Source: CAVYHX01 sp963768415
Lineage (GTDB): Bacteria > Pseudomonadota > Gammaproteobacteria > UBA9214
Reading direction: 5' to 3'
Assembly: GCA_963768415.1 (NCBI GenBank)
Contig: CAVYHX010000031.1
Location: forward strand, 1-64,000
DNA: 64,000 bases
In this document: piece after piece, positions 34,260 through 43,039 of the stretch
Numbering within the stretch: position 1 is the stretch's first letter
Layout of the letters: the number at the start of each line of letters is the position of its first letter
Translations under genes and position numbers: made by a program
The notes under the pieces: generated by a model
What the model was told of the DNA's origin: nothing
Database searches by the model: none
What the model saw: the letters and a program-made list of their open reading frames with translations, nothing else

Positions 34260-35042
34260 CTAGTCTCCGAACATCAATGCCGTCAGAACAAAATCAAGCC
34301 CAAGCACCGCGAACGCGGTATGCACCACGGTACGCGTGGTCGCACGGCTGACACCCTCCGACGTGGGTATCGCATCATACCCTTCAAACAGGGCGATCCA
34401 TACCGCGACAAAACCGAATACAACACTCTTGATGACACCGTTGTAGATATCATCATGCAAATCCACCTTGGCCTGCATCTGCGCCCAGTAGGCGCCATCA
34501 TCCACACCCAGCAGCCCGACACCGACAAAATGGCCGCCATATATGCCTACTGCACTGAAGATGGCAGCCAGCAGCGGCATGGATAAAAAGCCGGCAATAA
34601 AGCGCGGCACAATCACCCGCTTGACCGGATCGACCGCCATCATTTCCATTCCGGACAGCTGCTCGGTGGCCTTCATCAGACCGATCTCCGCCGTCAGGGC
34701 AGACCCTGCACGCCCGGCAAACAGCAACGCCGCGACCACAGGACCCAGCTCACGCACCAGAGACAGGGCCACCACTACGCCCAGTGATTCCTCCGCGCCG
34801 AAATCGACCAGCGTATTATAACCCTGCAGACCCAGCACCATACCGACAAACAAGCCCGACACCACGATAATCATCAGTGTCAGCACACCCACGGAATAGA
34901 CCTGGGCAATCACGAGCCGCGGCCGCAGCAGCAGCCCCGGTGTGCTCATCAGGATATCGAGCAGCAGCAGACAACCCCGGCCAACGCGCTCGAAGACACC
35001 CAGTGTCGCCCGGCCCAGCTGCTGCAATGGATCCAGTATCAT
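34260..35042 (-). CDS. mlaE: Phospholipid ABC permease MlaE
   Basis: 260 residues from ATG 35042 (MILDPLQQLGRATLGVFERV), which overlaps the mlaF stop. The frame extends upstream inside mlaF but is not translated from there. Conserved permease sequence includes LSLVRELGPVVAALLFAGRA and AEIGLMKATEQLSGMEMMAV, the MlaE_Yrb signature. It has five or six membrane helices. With MlaF, MlaD and MlaB it moves phospholipids between the inner membrane and MlaC, keeping the outer leaflet asymmetric. Confidence 0.95.
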   Translation of the reverse strand: MILDPLQQLGRATLGVFERVGRGCLLLLDILMSTPGLLLRPRLVIAQVYSVGVLTLMIIVVSGLFVGMVLGLQGYNTLVDFGAEESLGVVVALSLVRELGPVVAALLFAGRAGSALTAEIGLMKATEQLSGMEMMAVDPVKRVIVPRFIAGFLSMPLLAAIFSAVGIYGGHFVGVGLLGVDDGAYWAQMQAKVDLHDDIYNGVIKSVVFGFVAVWIALFEGYDAIPTSEGVSRATTRTVVHTAFAVLGLDFVLTALMFGD

Positions 35043-35863
35043 TGTCGAGACCCTTTGTTCAAGAGATCTTCCCGGAAATCGGACGCCGGGTAATGAAAGG
35101 CCACGGGACCGTCCGGCATACCCTTGAGAAACTGCTGCGACCACTCGGATGCGGAACCCCACAACTCATCCGGCCGGCCCTGGTCGACCACCTTGCCATC
35201 GGACAGCAGATAAGCGTAATCGGCAATTGTTGTCGCCTCCTTTACGTCATGCGAAACCACGACGCTGGTCATGCCAAGGGCATCATTCAATTCGCGGATC
35301 AGCTTCACCAGCACGCCCATGGAGATCGGGTCCTGTCCGGTAAACGGCTCGTCATAAAGCACCATCATCGGGTCCAGCGCAATGGCCCGCGCCAGAGCAA
35401 CACGCCGCGCCATACCGCCGGACAACTCACTGGGCATCATACCAGCGGCCCCGCGCAGACCGACCGCCTGGAGTTTCATCAGCACCAGGTCACGCACGAG
35501 TGCCTCCGGCAAATCGGTATGCTCACGAATCGGGAAGGCCACATTTTCGAACACGCTCAGGTCAGTCAGCAAGGCGCCACTCTGGAACAACATGCCCATA
35601 CGCTGGCGTAGCTGATAAAGTGACTGCCGCCCGAGCGCATGCACTTCTTCGCCATCGACATGGACCGAGCCTGATTGCGGCTGCAACTGTCCGCCAATCA
35701 GTTTCAACAAGGTGGTCTTGCCGGTCCCGCTCGGACCCATAATCGCGGTCACCTTGCCACGGGCAATATCCAGATCCACCCCGTCAAAAATCAAGCGATT
35801 GCCGCGGGCAAAGCGTAATGCACGAATTTTTACTACAGGCTCCTGCATGGTCGATGCTTGCAT
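35039..35863 (-). CDS. mlaF: Phospholipid ABC ATPase MlaF
   Basis: 274 residues. ATG 35863 or 35848 are both possible starts (MQASTMQEP). ABC motifs are Walker A GPSGTGKTTLL, Q-loop QSGALLTDLSVFEN, signature LSGGMARRVALARA, Walker B VLYDEPFTGQDP and switch HDVKEATTIA. It powers the MlaFEDB lipid transporter. It is the first gene of the minus-strand mla-murA-his run and is divergent from the KDO genes. Confidence 0.96.
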   Translation of the reverse strand: MQASTMQEPVVKIRALRFARGNRLIFDGVDLDIARGKVTAIMGPSGTGKTTLLKLIGGQLQPQSGSVHVDGEEVHALGRQSLYQLRQRMGMLFQSGALLTDLSVFENVAFPIREHTDLPEALVRDLVLMKLQAVGLRGAAGMMPSELSGGMARRVALARAIALDPMMVLYDEPFTGQDPISMGVLVKLIRELNDALGMTSVVVSHDVKEATTIADYAYLLSDGKVVDQGRPDELWGSASEWSQQFLKGMPDGPVAFHYPASDFREDLLNKGSRQ

Positions 35864-36341
35864 CCCTGGTGTTCATTTTCCAGTATCAGAATGCGGGCCG
35901 CAGGCTGCAAGGCCCGGGTCCACCGGCGGGTATGATAAAACAGTTCGCAGGCAAACGTTGCCCCGATGTAAAAAAATAATACCGTTCAGGCCCCTTGCCA
36001 TTCCCCACAGGCAGTACCGGGCCCGGTCTGATCCCCGCCAGGGTGCGTATCTGCCATACCCAACCCACAAATTTCAGTCTGACACCCGCATGGATAGCAT
36101 GACCCGCCGGAACCACGCGCCACAGCCTGCAGGCAGCAGGCATCTACTGCCTGCTGTCTGATATCTGATGTCTGATATCTGATGTCTGATATCTGATGTC
36201 TGATGTCTCGATGTCTGATGTCTGCCATCTGACCTCTGCCAGACCCTGTTATACTTCCTCAACGCCATGCTTGAATGAGGCTTCCAGGAGTCACTCGGCA
36301 CCTGACCGGAATCGTGGTGAAAAGACGGGACTGATACCCAG
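35864..36341. other. Divergent promoter region of mlaF and kdsD
   Basis: A 478-base gap without a convincing gene. It should contain both promoters. At about 36129-36157 an inverted pair GGCAGCAGGCA / TGCCTGCTGTC forms a hairpin. It leads directly into a simple repeat (36157-36238). A TATGATAAAA-like string near 35931 could be a -10 element, but this is weak. Confidence 0.5.
36157..36238. repeat. Simple tandem repeat of TCTGATATCTGATG
   Basis: About eight alternating TCTGATATCTGATG and TCTGATGTCTGATG units run from 36157 to about 36220, then decay (TCTCGATG, TCTGCCATCTGACC). It sits 100-180 bases before kdsD. Slippage-prone repeats like this can vary in number between strains. Confidence 0.85.
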
Positions 36342-37316
36342 ATGAATGACAAAAACCTGCAGGAACTGGCGCTTGCTGTCCTGGACACCGAGGCACGCGC
36401 AATCACAAACCTGGCAAGCCAGGTCAGGACTCCCGCGTTTATCGATGCTTGCAAGCTGATGCTCGACTGCCGTGGCCGGGTGATTGTCATCGGCATGGGC
36501 AAATCCGGACATATTGCGGGAAAGATTGCAGCCACGCTCGCGAGCACCGGGACACCGGCCTTCTTCGTGCACCCGGGTGAAGCCAGCCACGGCGATCTTG
36601 GCATGATTACCGCAGCGGACGTGGTGCTGGCCCTGTCCAATTCCGGCGAGACCGCCGAAATCATCACCATCCTGCCGATTATCAAGCGCCTGGACGTGCC
36701 ACTCATCGCCATGACCGGGAATCCGGGGTCAACACTGGCCAGCGCCGCTACCGCTGCGCTCGATGTGGGCGTCGAAAAGGAGGCCTGCCCTCTGGGGCTG
36801 GCACCGACGGCAAGTACCACGGCAGCACTGGCCATGGGTGATGCGCTGGCCGTGGCATTGCTCGAGTCGCGCGGCTTTACCGAAGCGGATTTTGCGCGTT
36901 CCCACCCGGGCGGTGCGCTGGGTCGCCGCTTGCTGCTGATGATCGACGACCTGATGCATACCGGTGACACCGTACCGCAAGTCGGCATCGATACCCGCCT
37001 CAGCGATGCGCTCATGGAAATGACCCGCAAGGGGCTGGGCATGACCGCCGTTGTCGATGGACATGGAAAGCTTGCCGGTGTTTTCACCGATGGTGACCTG
37101 CGCCGCGCAATCGATCATAAAATAGATATCCACAATGCCCCGATCAGGGACGTCATGACAGTGAATCCAAAATCTGTTACCCCTGGCAAACTGGCAGCCG
37201 AGGCACTGCTGATCATGCAAAGCGCCAGTATCAATGCACTGCCGGTTGTCAACGTGGATAATGAACTGATCGGCGCCCTGAACATGCACGACCTGCTGCG
37301 CGCCGGCGTGGTCTGA
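36342..37316 (+). CDS. kdsD: Arabinose-5-phosphate isomerase
   Basis: A 324-residue sugar isomerase. The SIS domain has VIVIGMGKSGHIAGKIAATL, FFVHPGEASHGDLGMITAAD and LALSNSGETAEI. Two C-terminal CBS domains include DLMHTGDTVPQVG and VMTVNPKSVTPGKLAAEALL. It converts ribulose-5-phosphate to arabinose-5-phosphate, the precursor of KDO in lipopolysaccharide. It opens the plus-strand kds-lpt-rpoN-pts block. Confidence 0.96.
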   Translation: MNDKNLQELALAVLDTEARAITNLASQVRTPAFIDACKLMLDCRGRVIVIGMGKSGHIAGKIAATLASTGTPAFFVHPGEASHGDLGMITAADVVLALSNSGETAEIITILPIIKRLDVPLIAMTGNPGSTLASAATAALDVGVEKEACPLGLAPTASTTAALAMGDALAVALLESRGFTEADFARSHPGGALGRRLLLMIDDLMHTGDTVPQVGIDTRLSDALMEMTRKGLGMTAVVDGHGKLAGVFTDGDLRRAIDHKIDIHNAPIRDVMTVNPKSVTPGKLAAEALLIMQSASINALPVVNVDNELIGALNMHDLLRAGVV

Positions 37317-37332
37317 CCTGACACGGATAACT

Positions 37333-37854
37333 ATGAAAGACATACTAGAAAAGGCCGCGCAGATACGCCTGGTGATCTTCGATGTAGACGGCGTCCTCAC
37401 AGACGGCAGCCTGTTCCTCAGCGATGATGGCCAGGAATACAAGGCATTCAATTCGCGTGACGGTCACGGCATCAAGATGCTGATGAAACACGGCGTGGAG
37501 GTGGCGATTATTACCGGCCGCACCTCCCGGGTCGTCGAACATCGCATGGAGAACCTCGGCATCAGGCATGTCTACCAGGGCAAGCTCGAGAAACTCCCCG
37601 TGTTCGAGCAACTCATCAGCAAACTTGGCGTGCCGGCGGAAGCGACCGCCTACGTGGGTGATGACGTGGTCGACCTGCCGGTCATGCGGCGCGTCGGACT
37701 CGCCATTGCCGTGCAGGATGCCCACCCGCTGGTACGCAAGCACAGCCACTGGCAAACTCCCCATGCAGGCGGCCGTGGTGCCGCACGTGATGTATGCGAA
37801 ATGCTGATGGAGGCCATGGGTGTACTGGAAAGCGAAATGAACCGTTATTTATGA
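37333..37854 (+). CDS. kdsC: KDO 8-phosphate phosphatase
   Basis: A 173-residue HAD phosphatase without a cap domain (KdsC type). Motif I is IFDVDGVLTDGSLFLSDDG (nucleophile Asp), motif II is AIITGRTSRVV, and motif IV is YVGDDVVDLPVMRRVG. It removes phosphate from KDO-8-P to give KDO. It lies 16 bases after kdsD, and its stop overlaps lptC as ATGA (37851-37854). Confidence 0.96.
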   Translation: MKDILEKAAQIRLVIFDVDGVLTDGSLFLSDDGQEYKAFNSRDGHGIKMLMKHGVEVAIITGRTSRVVEHRMENLGIRHVYQGKLEKLPVFEQLISKLGVPAEATAYVGDDVVDLPVMRRVGLAIAVQDAHPLVRKHSHWQTPHAGGRGAARDVCEMLMEAMGVLESEMNRYL

Positions 37855-38402
37855 ATCAGCGCAAGACAACCCTGCTTGTTATCCTGCTACTGGTCATGAC
37901 CGGCTGGCTTCTTCAGCCGCAATCAACCAGGCAACAAGCCACAACAGTCAGCAGCACTCGCCCGGACAATTTCGTCAGGAACATGAATCTTGCCATCATG
38001 GACACAACCGGCCGGCTGAACTACCGCATACAGGCACGGCACATGCTGCACGACCCTGATACAGACAATCTCGAGCTGGGCAATCCAACCATGAACATAG
38101 TGCGTGCTGACGGCGATGTCTGGAATATCGCGGCTGAAAAGGGCCAGATCATTGCCAAAAACGACCGCTTGTGGCTGCTCGGCCAGGTTGATATCCGCCG
38201 CCCCCACGAAACTCGCCCGCTGCATATCCGGACGAGCACACTGCTCATTAAACCTGATGAGCAACTGGCCGAAACAGCGGATGCAGCAACGATAACTTCA
38301 ACACACATCAGTATTGAAGCGGTGGGACTGACAGCGGATTTCGGGCATAGCCGGCTGAAGCTGCACTCCCGCGTCCAGGGGATCATCGATGTCACAGGCT
38401 AA
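37851..38402 (+). CDS. lptC: LPS export protein LptC
   Basis: 183 residues from ATG 37851 (MNQRKTTLLVILLLVMTGWL). One inner-membrane anchor is followed by a beta-jellyroll periplasmic domain (NLAIMDTTGRLNYRIQARHM, then LWLLGQVDIRRPHETRPLHI). LptC receives LPS from the LptBFG transporter and passes it to LptA. Sequence is poorly conserved in this family, so assignment rests on position, anchor and length as well as pattern. It overlaps kdsC and lptA. Confidence 0.9.
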   Translation: MNQRKTTLLVILLLVMTGWLLQPQSTRQQATTVSSTRPDNFVRNMNLAIMDTTGRLNYRIQARHMLHDPDTDNLELGNPTMNIVRADGDVWNIAAEKGQIIAKNDRLWLLGQVDIRRPHETRPLHIRTSTLLIKPDEQLAETADAATITSTHISIEAVGLTADFGHSRLKLHSRVQGIIDVTG

Positions 38403-38937
38403 ATCTCGCTGCCGGGGCGGTCTCCGGCCAGCAGCGCTCATACTGCTGCTGCTGCCCGCTACGGCGCAGGCTTTATCGACTGACAGGGAACAGCAAATAA
38501 TGATCGAAGCTGACAGTGCCGCTTTCGATGAGACGGAAGGCATCAGTTCTTACGAGGGAAACGTGAAGTTACAACAGGGCACACTCAAACTGCAGAGCGA
38601 ACGCATGACAGTACTCCTCGCTGATGACCGGATTGTGGAAATCATCCTGACCGGGAGTCCGGCAAGCTATCGGCAACGACCTGATAACAAGGAGGTTGAC
38701 GTGCAGGCGGAGGCCGGTGAAATCAGGTACAACTTCACTAATGAACGCCTGATCCTTCAGGGTGCTGCACACATCTGGCAGCCTGGCGCCGAGGAATTCC
38801 ACAGTGAACGGATCGTGATCGACCTGAAAAATAACTCCGTGAGCGCCGGTGGCAGCGGCCCGGAAAACCGCGTCCGCATCATTCTTCAGCCGGCTAAAGA
38901 TTCACAGGAAGGCATTCAGCCGGCAATCGGCCAGTGA
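38389..38937 (+). CDS. lptA: LPS transport bridge protein LptA
   Basis: 182 residues with a signal peptide (LRPAALILLLLPATAQALS). The OstA/LptA jellyroll is seen in IMIEADSAAFDETEGISSYE, GNVKLQQGTLKLQSERMTVL and LILQGAAHIWQPGAEEFHSE. It forms the periplasmic bridge carrying LPS to the outer-membrane LptDE. It overlaps lptC by 14 bases and lptB by four (ATG 38389, stop 38937). Confidence 0.94.
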   Translation: MSQAKSRCRGGLRPAALILLLLPATAQALSTDREQQIMIEADSAAFDETEGISSYEGNVKLQQGTLKLQSERMTVLLADDRIVEIILTGSPASYRQRPDNKEVDVQAEAGEIRYNFTNERLILQGAAHIWQPGAEEFHSERIVIDLKNNSVSAGGSGPENRVRIILQPAKDSQEGIQPAIGQ

Positions 38938-39659
38938 GTCTTCTGCAAGCCAGCAATCTGGGCAAGAGTTACCGTACACGGCGGGTGGTTGATGATGTCT
39001 CGCTGACCATCAACAGCGGCGAGGTTGCCGGATTGCTGGGACCGAATGGCGCCGGCAAGACGACCTGTTTCTACATGATTGTCGGCCTGGTCCCGTGTGG
39101 CGAGGGCCGGATCGTACTCGATGAGGTGGACCTGACCCGGCACCCCATGCACCTGCGTGCAAAACACGGCCTTGGCTACCTGCCACAGGAGTCCTCGGTC
39201 TTCAGGAAACTGTCTGTCGCGGAAAACATCCTGGCGGTACTTGAATTGCGCAAGGATCTCGACAGCGGCGCACGCACTGACGCACTTGACTCACTGCTGC
39301 ACGAATTTCATATCAGCCACCTGACCGACCAGCCGGGCGCCAGTCTCTCGGGCGGTGAGCGCCGGCGCGTTGAAATTGCACGTGCCCTGGCCGCCAATCC
39401 AAGTTTCATCCTTCTGGACGAACCATTTGCCGGTGTTGATCCGCTGTCCGTGCTTGATATTCAGCAAATCATCAAACAGCTGTGCGCACGGGACATCGGC
39501 GTCCTGATTACCGACCACAATGTGCGTGAGACACTGGGGATCTGCTCCTACGCCTATATACTGGACAAGGGTCAGGTAATCGCCGATGGAACACCTCAAA
39601 GTGTGCTCAATAACGAGCAGGTCAGGAACGTCTATCTCGGCACCGAATTCCGTTTATAA
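38934..39659 (+). CDS. lptB: LPS export ABC ATPase LptB
   Basis: 241 residues from GTG 38934, overlapping the lptA stop (GTGA). Motifs are Walker A LGPNGAGKTTCFYM, Q-loop GYLPQESSVFRKL, signature LSGGERRRVEIARA, Walker B FILLDEPFAGVDPL and switch ITDHNVRETL. It energises LPS extraction by LptFG from the inner membrane. It is the usual neighbour of rpoN in gammaproteobacteria. Confidence 0.97.
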   Translation: MSLLQASNLGKSYRTRRVVDDVSLTINSGEVAGLLGPNGAGKTTCFYMIVGLVPCGEGRIVLDEVDLTRHPMHLRAKHGLGYLPQESSVFRKLSVAENILAVLELRKDLDSGARTDALDSLLHEFHISHLTDQPGASLSGGERRRVEIARALAANPSFILLDEPFAGVDPLSVLDIQQIIKQLCARDIGVLITDHNVRETLGICSYAYILDKGQVIADGTPQSVLNNEQVRNVYLGTEFRL

Positions 39660-39686
39660 TCAAAATGGTACAAAGATATTTTTTCT

Positions 39687-39703
39687 TTGGCACGAGTAGT
39701 GCA
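39687..39703 (+). promoter_or_regulatory. Candidate -24/-12 sigma-54 promoter before rpoN
   Basis: TTGGCACGAGTAGTGCA matches the sigma-54 consensus TGGCAC-N5-TTGC with one mismatch. GG (39689-39690) and GC (39701-39702) are exactly ten bases apart. The expected start site is near 39713, about 47 bases before the rpoN ATG at 39760. A TATACT at 39705-39710 could instead serve sigma-70, though no good -35 box fits. Autoregulation of rpoN is inferred. Confidence 0.55.
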
Positions 39704-39759
39704 GTATACTGTTCAATAGAGGGATGGGGCGTAATGCACCTGTCCTCAAATTACTCCTT

Positions 39760-41214
39760 ATGAAGCAATCACTTCAACTACGCCTCGGTCAGAATCTGAC
39801 CATGACGCCGCAGCTGCAGCAGGCGATCCGCCTGTTACAGCTGTCCACGCTCGAACTGCAGGCCGAAGTCCAGGATGCGCTTGAATCCAACCCGATGCTG
39901 GAACAGGAGGAAGCTGGCAGCGCCGAACCAGGCGAAAAGCACGAAGATAAGTTGAATGGCGCAGAAAAAGACACCCAGGTCGGCACCGAGGGCAGCGCTG
40001 ATGTCATGCCGGACGAGCTGCCCACCGACAGCAACTGGGAAGATGTTTTTGATATGGGGGCCACCAGCTACAGCGCACCGGAAGCCGGACCCAACCGGGA
40101 TATCTTCGAAACCATCACCGTGACCGGTGAGGGACTGCATGATCATATTACCTGGCAGCTCGAGTTATCGAATTTGTCAGATACCGACCGGCACATCGCA
40201 CGCGCACTCATTGACTCCATTGACGATGACGGCTATCTGGCTACTGACACGGAAAGCATTCTAAGTAACCTTGACCCTGCGCTTGATATCGAGCTCGATG
40301 AAATCGAGGCGGTGCTGCACTGCATTCAGCAATTTGATCCTATCGGCGTCGGCGCACGCGACCTGCGTGAAAACCTGCTCCTGCAACTTGCACAATTTGC
40401 CCCGGAAACACCCTGGCTGAAAGAAGCATCGCAACTGGTGAGCAATTACATCAACCTGCTCGGCAGCCGGGACTACACCCAGCTCAGCCGTAAATTGAAG
40501 CTTGCCACCGATGACCTGCAACAGGTCATCAACCTGATTCAGTCACTGAATCCGCGCCCCGGCTCCCAGTTCAACAATGTTGCACCTGAATATATCGTCC
40601 CGGATGTATATGTATCCAAAAAGAAAGGTCGCTGGCAAGCCGAACTGAACATGGAATCAATCCCGAAACTGCGCATCAACTCAATGTATGCAAATCTTGT
40701 CAAGCGCGGCAGCAACAGCAAGGACAACGAGTTCCTGCGTAATAATCTTCAGGAAGCGCGGTGGTTCCTGAAAAGCATGCAAAGCCGGCACGAAACCCTG
40801 CTCAAGGTCGCCAACTGTATCTGTGAACGCCAGCAGTCTTTTTTCGATCATGGCGAAGAGGCCATGAAGCCCATGGTACTGCGCAGTATTGCCGATACTA
40901 TCGAGATGCACGAATCTACGGTCTCACGCGTCACCACCCGGAAATACATGCATACCCCGCGGGGCATCTATGAATTTAAATATTTTTTCTCGAGTCACGT
41001 CAGCACCGATAGCGGAGGGGAATGTTCGGCGACCGCAATCAGGGCGATCATCAAAAAGCTGGTCGCCGCCGAAAATCCGACAAAACCACTGAGCGACAGC
41101 AAAATGGCTGATGTACTCGCTGACCAGGGGATCAAGATCGCGAGAAGAACCATTGCCAAGTATCGCGAATCGTTGTCGATATCCCCGTCCAACGAGCGCA
41201 AACGCCTGGCTTAG
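39760..41214 (+). CDS. rpoN: RNA polymerase sigma-54 factor
   Basis: 484 residues from ATG 39760 (MKQSLQLRLGQNLTMTPQLQ), which matches the sigma-54 N-terminus. An in-frame start at 39724 adds a non-conserved stretch. Region I is Gln/Leu-rich for activator contact, region II is acidic, and the core-binding domain follows. The C-terminal RpoN box ARRTIAKYR lies near 41140-41166. It directs transcription of nitrogen and other enhancer-dependent genes. It sits between lptB and hpf, the standard order. Confidence 0.97.
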   Translation: MKQSLQLRLGQNLTMTPQLQQAIRLLQLSTLELQAEVQDALESNPMLEQEEAGSAEPGEKHEDKLNGAEKDTQVGTEGSADVMPDELPTDSNWEDVFDMGATSYSAPEAGPNRDIFETITVTGEGLHDHITWQLELSNLSDTDRHIARALIDSIDDDGYLATDTESILSNLDPALDIELDEIEAVLHCIQQFDPIGVGARDLRENLLLQLAQFAPETPWLKEASQLVSNYINLLGSRDYTQLSRKLKLATDDLQQVINLIQSLNPRPGSQFNNVAPEYIVPDVYVSKKKGRWQAELNMESIPKLRINSMYANLVKRGSNSKDNEFLRNNLQEARWFLKSMQSRHETLLKVANCICERQQSFFDHGEEAMKPMVLRSIADTIEMHESTVSRVTTRKYMHTPRGIYEFKYFFSSHVSTDSGGECSATAIRAIIKKLVAAENPTKPLSDSKMADVLADQGIKIARRTIAKYRESLSISPSNERKRLA

Positions 41215-41242
41215 GCCTATACTCAAAAAAAGGAGTCAAGAC

Positions 41243-41563
41243 ATGCAAATAAATCTGACCGGACATCACGTGGATATCACAACCCCGTTGCGCGACTATG
41301 TCAACAGCAAGATTGCCCGCCTGGAGCGGCATTTCGATCATGTAACGAACATTCACGTAATTCTGAGTGTTGAGAAACTGCGTCACAAGGCTGAGGCTAC
41401 TTTACATGTCAGCGGCGGCAATCTTTTCGCTGACGCGGTACAGGATGATATGTATGCCGCAATCGATTCGCTAACTGACAAACTCGACCGCCAGGTCAAG
41501 AAACACAAGGAAAAGCTTACCGACCATCATCGCAGCGAAGGATCCATCGCGAGAGACCTTTAA
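41243..41563 (+). CDS. hpf: Ribosome hibernation promoting factor
   Basis: 106 residues from ATG 41243, with AGGAG seven to eleven bases upstream. The sequence MQINLTGHHVDITTPLRDYV, then IARLERHFDHVTNIHVILSV, is the short-HPF/YfiA fold. The basic lysine-rich helices bind the decoding centre of the 30S subunit in stationary phase. The length matches the short form, without the extra C-terminal dimerisation domain. It lies between rpoN and ptsN. Confidence 0.95.
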   Translation: MQINLTGHHVDITTPLRDYVNSKIARLERHFDHVTNIHVILSVEKLRHKAEATLHVSGGNLFADAVQDDMYAAIDSLTDKLDRQVKKHKEKLTDHHRSEGSIARDL

Positions 41564-41630
41564 GGAACAATTCATCAATCCGGCCTGACACGGCTGTCTC
41601 CCGGGATGGTGCAAGACTGTTGACATTATA

Positions 41631-42101
41631 ATGGATATAACCCGACTCTTAAGCCCCGAACGTGTTGCATGCTATGACGATGCAGGCAGCAAGAAACGCC
41701 TGCTCGAACATCTCAGCGAACTGCTGGCAACCTCATCGCCGAAGATATCCCAGAACGAGATCTTTGAAACCCTTGTAAATCGTGAAAAACTCGGCAGTAC
41801 CGGCCTTGGCAGGGGTGTTGCAATCCCGCATGGCAGAATGGGCGCCATTGAACAACCGGTGTGCGCGTTTACAAGGCTCAATATACCGGTTGATTTCGAT
41901 GCGGCTGACGGTGAGCCGGTTGACCTGGTCTTCACCCTGCTGGTGCCGGAAGAATCTACCGAGGAACACCTGCAGGTTCTGTCTATAATTGCCGAGATTT
42001 TCAGTGATGCAGGGGTCTGTGCCGCATTACGACAGTGCGAATCCGAGGATTGCATACTCCAGTTGCTATCACAGTGGGAGAGACAGCGAATTTCTGCATG
42101 A
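41631..42101 (+). CDS. ptsN: Nitrogen-PTS enzyme IIA (EIIA-Ntr)
   Basis: 156 residues. It begins MDITRLLSPERVACYDDAGS. The phosphorylated His is in GVAIPHGRMGAIEQPVCAFT. EIIA-Ntr accepts phosphate from HPr and acts as a regulator (potassium, phosphate, sigma-54 genes), not in sugar import. Its stop overlaps hprK as ATGA (42098-42101). Confidence 0.95.
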   Translation: MDITRLLSPERVACYDDAGSKKRLLEHLSELLATSSPKISQNEIFETLVNREKLGSTGLGRGVAIPHGRMGAIEQPVCAFTRLNIPVDFDAADGEPVDLVFTLLVPEESTEEHLQVLSIIAEIFSDAGVCAALRQCESEDCILQLLSQWERQRISA

Positions 42102-43039
42102 GCACCACGCTTGCAATCAAGACGCTCTACGCGGCCCTTCAGGAAAAACTAGGATTGGAGTGGATTTGCGGCGCGCAGCATCTCGATAAAGTGGTTCATA
42201 ACACCAGTGACTGGTCACCGGAACTGTCACTGGTCGGTCACCTCAATCTGATCACCCAGCATCGCATTCAAATACTCGGCAGCAAGGAGCTGGAATACCT
42301 GGATAACCTGAAGCGGAATTCACGCAAGGACGCCATATCCCAGCTGTGCGGCGGTCAGTCACCCCTGATCATACTGGCCAAGCGGCTCCCTGCCCCGCCG
42401 GATCTGCTTGCAGCAGCGGAAAATAGCGGTATCCCGATACTCTCCTCGATCCTGCCCAGCCAGGAGACTATCCATACATTACAGTATTACCTGGGTAATT
42501 ATTTCTCCGAAAAAATTACCCTGCACGGGGTCTTCATGGAAGTCATGGGAACCGGTGTCCTGATCACCGGCTCCTCCAGCATCGGCAAGAGCGAGCTGGC
42601 GCTGGAACTGCTCAGCCGCGGACATCGCCTCATCGCCGATGACGCAACCGAGTTTGCCCGCATGGCGCCGGATATACTCAACGGCACCTGTCCGGAGATG
42701 CTGCGTGACTTTCTGGAAGTTCGCGGCCTGGGGATACTCAACGTACGCGCCATGTTCGGAGACAGCGCTATCAAGCGCAATCGCAATCTGCGGCTGATCA
42801 TCAATTTGCAGGAAATGGAGGAAGCCGAGGAAATGGACCGTTTGCATGGCAGCAGGCGAATGCATACCATCCAGGAAGTTGCGATCCCCGAGATCACGCT
42901 GCCTGTCGGGCCAGGGAGAAATCTGGCGGTATTGCTGGAGGCAGCGGTACGCAACCACATTCTCAACACCAAGGGATACGACGCAAGCCAGGCCTTTATC
43001 GAGCGCCAGAAACGCCGCCTCGAAAGCGCTCTCAAATGA
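42098..43039 (+). CDS. hprK: HPr kinase/phosphorylase
   Basis: 313 residues from ATG 42098. The N-terminal HprK_N domain is followed by the kinase domain with P-loop ITGSSSIGKSELALELLSRG and the signature FLEVRGLGILNVRAMFG. It phosphorylates Ser46 of HPr with ATP or pyrophosphate and removes the phosphate. In proteobacteria it forms a regulatory loop with the PTS. It is tightly coupled to ptsN and rapZ by four-base overlaps. Confidence 0.96.
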   Translation: MSTTLAIKTLYAALQEKLGLEWICGAQHLDKVVHNTSDWSPELSLVGHLNLITQHRIQILGSKELEYLDNLKRNSRKDAISQLCGGQSPLIILAKRLPAPPDLLAAAENSGIPILSSILPSQETIHTLQYYLGNYFSEKITLHGVFMEVMGTGVLITGSSSIGKSELALELLSRGHRLIADDATEFARMAPDILNGTCPEMLRDFLEVRGLGILNVRAMFGDSAIKRNRNLRLIINLQEMEEAEEMDRLHGSRRMHTIQEVAIPEITLPVGPGRNLAVLLEAAVRNHILNTKGYDASQAFIERQKRRLESALK

